From assembly GCF_026153515.1 (NCBI RefSeq), contig NZ_CP110644.1:4307501-4371500 (forward strand): a stretch of DNA of 64,000 bases. The letters run 5' to 3'. The stretch comes from Pseudomonas sp. KU26590. GTDB taxonomy: Bacteria; Pseudomonadota; Gammaproteobacteria; Pseudomonadales; Pseudomonadaceae. A program made the translations under genes and the position numbers. This document shows positions 63,243 through 64,000 of the stretch, in pieces (position 1 is the stretch's first letter; each line of letters starts with the position of its first letter). Below the pieces are notes generated by a model that saw only the letters and a list, made by a program, of their open reading frames with translations, searched no databases and had not been told where the DNA came from.

Positions 63243-64000
63243 ATGATCCGATCCTTCTCATCGCGCCTGGCGTTCGCGCCCCTTTTGTTAGGCGGCTTTG
63301 CCCAAGTCAGTCTGGCGCAAGAAATGACCCTGGCGCCGCTGGACATCAGCGCCGAACAGTCGATTGCCGATCAGGCGCGGGAGAAGTCAGCGACCCTCGG
63401 CCCCATGGGTGATCGCAGGCTGCTGGACACGCCCTACTCCATCAGCGTGCTGTCGTCGGACCTGATCGACAGCCAGCAGCTCAAAAGCTTCAAGGACATC
63501 ATCCGCTACATGCCCTCCGTGCAAGCCGACGGCGCCAGGCCGCAAACCCGGGGGCTGCAGGGCAGCGTGGTGCAGAACAGCCGGCTGGACGGCCTCAATG
63601 TGGTGTCGACCACCGATTACCCGGCGGAGCAACTGGGCGGCGTCGAAGTGCTGAGCGGGCTGTCGGGGTCGCTGTATGGCCCGGCGAATCCGGCCGGCAC
63701 CTTCAACCTGTTGTCAAAACGCCCGACCGATTTCACCCGCAATCGGGTCACCGTTGGCATGGGCACCGGTCTGACCTGGCTCAAGGCCGCTGACCTGAGC
63801 GGCCCGTTCGACCCGGACGGCAAGATCAAATACCGCCTGAACGTGGCCGACGAACAGGGCCACAGTTATGCCCCCGGCAGCACCTTGCGCCGGCAACTGG
63901 TCAGCCTCGCCACGGATTTCCAGATCAGTGATGACAGCGTCATCGAAACCAATTTCAGCCACTACGACTACCTGTCCAAGGGCTTGCCCGGCAAGTTCGC
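63243..64000 (+). CDS. TonB-dependent outer membrane receptor, siderophore type (partial)
   Basis: The first 252 residues are visible; the barrel lies beyond the right edge. Signal peptide MIRSFSSRLAFAPLLLGGFA with cleavage near SLA-QEM. A possible TonB box (TLAPLDISA) is near residue 30. The plug domain is clear: LLDTPYSISVLSSDLIDSQQ, RPQTRGLQG, VEVLSGLSGSLYGPANPAGT and FNLLSKRP. It would take up a ferric siderophore or related chelate for the upstream permease and ATPase. The extracellular ligand cannot be told. Confidence 0.9.
   Translation, partial: MIRSFSSRLAFAPLLLGGFAQVSLAQEMTLAPLDISAEQSIADQAREKSATLGPMGDRRLLDTPYSISVLSSDLIDSQQLKSFKDIIRYMPSVQADGARPQTRGLQGSVVQNSRLDGLNVVSTTDYPAEQLGGVEVLSGLSGSLYGPANPAGTFNLLSKRPTDFTRNRVTVGMGTGLTWLKAADLSGPFDPDGKIKYRLNVADEQGHSYAPGSTLRRQLVSLATDFQISDDSVIETNFSHYDYLSKGLPGKF

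Overview
The window is a high-GC bacterial chromosome segment that is almost certainly from Pseudomonas. The clearest evidence is the oprF–sigX–cmpX–crfX–cmaX block, the AcnD/PrpF version of the 2-methylcitrate operon, a typical Pseudomonas nasS/nasT nitrate-sensing pair, and several families of REP/REPIN repeats. The repeat types suggest the P. fluorescens complex, but species cannot be fixed from sequence reading alone. No tRNA, rRNA, CRISPR array, phage or insertion sequence was seen.

Layout. 1–1332: 5' part of a NorR-type nitric-oxide-sensing enhancer-binding protein. 1709–7673: five tightly coupled genes resembling the mycobacterial route to polyprenyl-phosphate D-arabinofuranose (HAD–UbiA fusion, DprE1-like oxidase, DprE2-like reductase), followed by a flippase-like membrane protein and a GT-C-like membrane protein. 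7859–9320: small secreted or hypothetical proteins. 9336–15927 (minus): an uncharacterised catabolic operon with a DeoR regulator, M20 carbamoylase, two divergent choline-kinase-like proteins, an SSS symporter with its small partner, and a HAD phosphatase. 16195–28050: a dipeptide-type ABC importer with two amidases and an M20 carbamoylase, controlled by a divergent LacI protein with a perfect operator palindrome, plus a nitrilase-type hydrolase. 28084–34522: EAL phosphodiesterase, RidA, RlmKL, RMF and PyrD.

34630–40728 is a nitrate assimilation control and uptake region: nasS, nasT, a nitrate MFS transporter and a PP2C–kinase fusion. Both transcription units carry a sigma-54 promoter followed directly by a two-hexaloop ANTAR leader and a terminator, so nitrogen limitation (initiation) and nitrate (NasT antitermination) appear to be combined, with nasST apparently controlling itself. 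The structural nirBD and nitrate reductase genes do not follow. 40889–44889 is the cell-envelope stress block oprF/sigX/cmpX/crfX/cmaX. 44941–50179 holds rraA, an alpha/beta hydrolase, ppsA and the divergent PpsR kinase/phosphorylase.

50328–57106 (minus) is the propionate (2-methylcitrate) operon: gntR, prpB, prpC, acnD, prpF. 57404–60490 is a conserved but poorly understood trio: exported retropepsin-like protease, inactive transglutaminase with multiple membrane spans, and ATP-grasp ligase. 60534–61328 is a five-copy tandem array of a 159-bp REPIN unit. 61454–64000 starts a metal or siderophore uptake locus (FecCD permease, ATPase, truncated TonB-dependent receptor).
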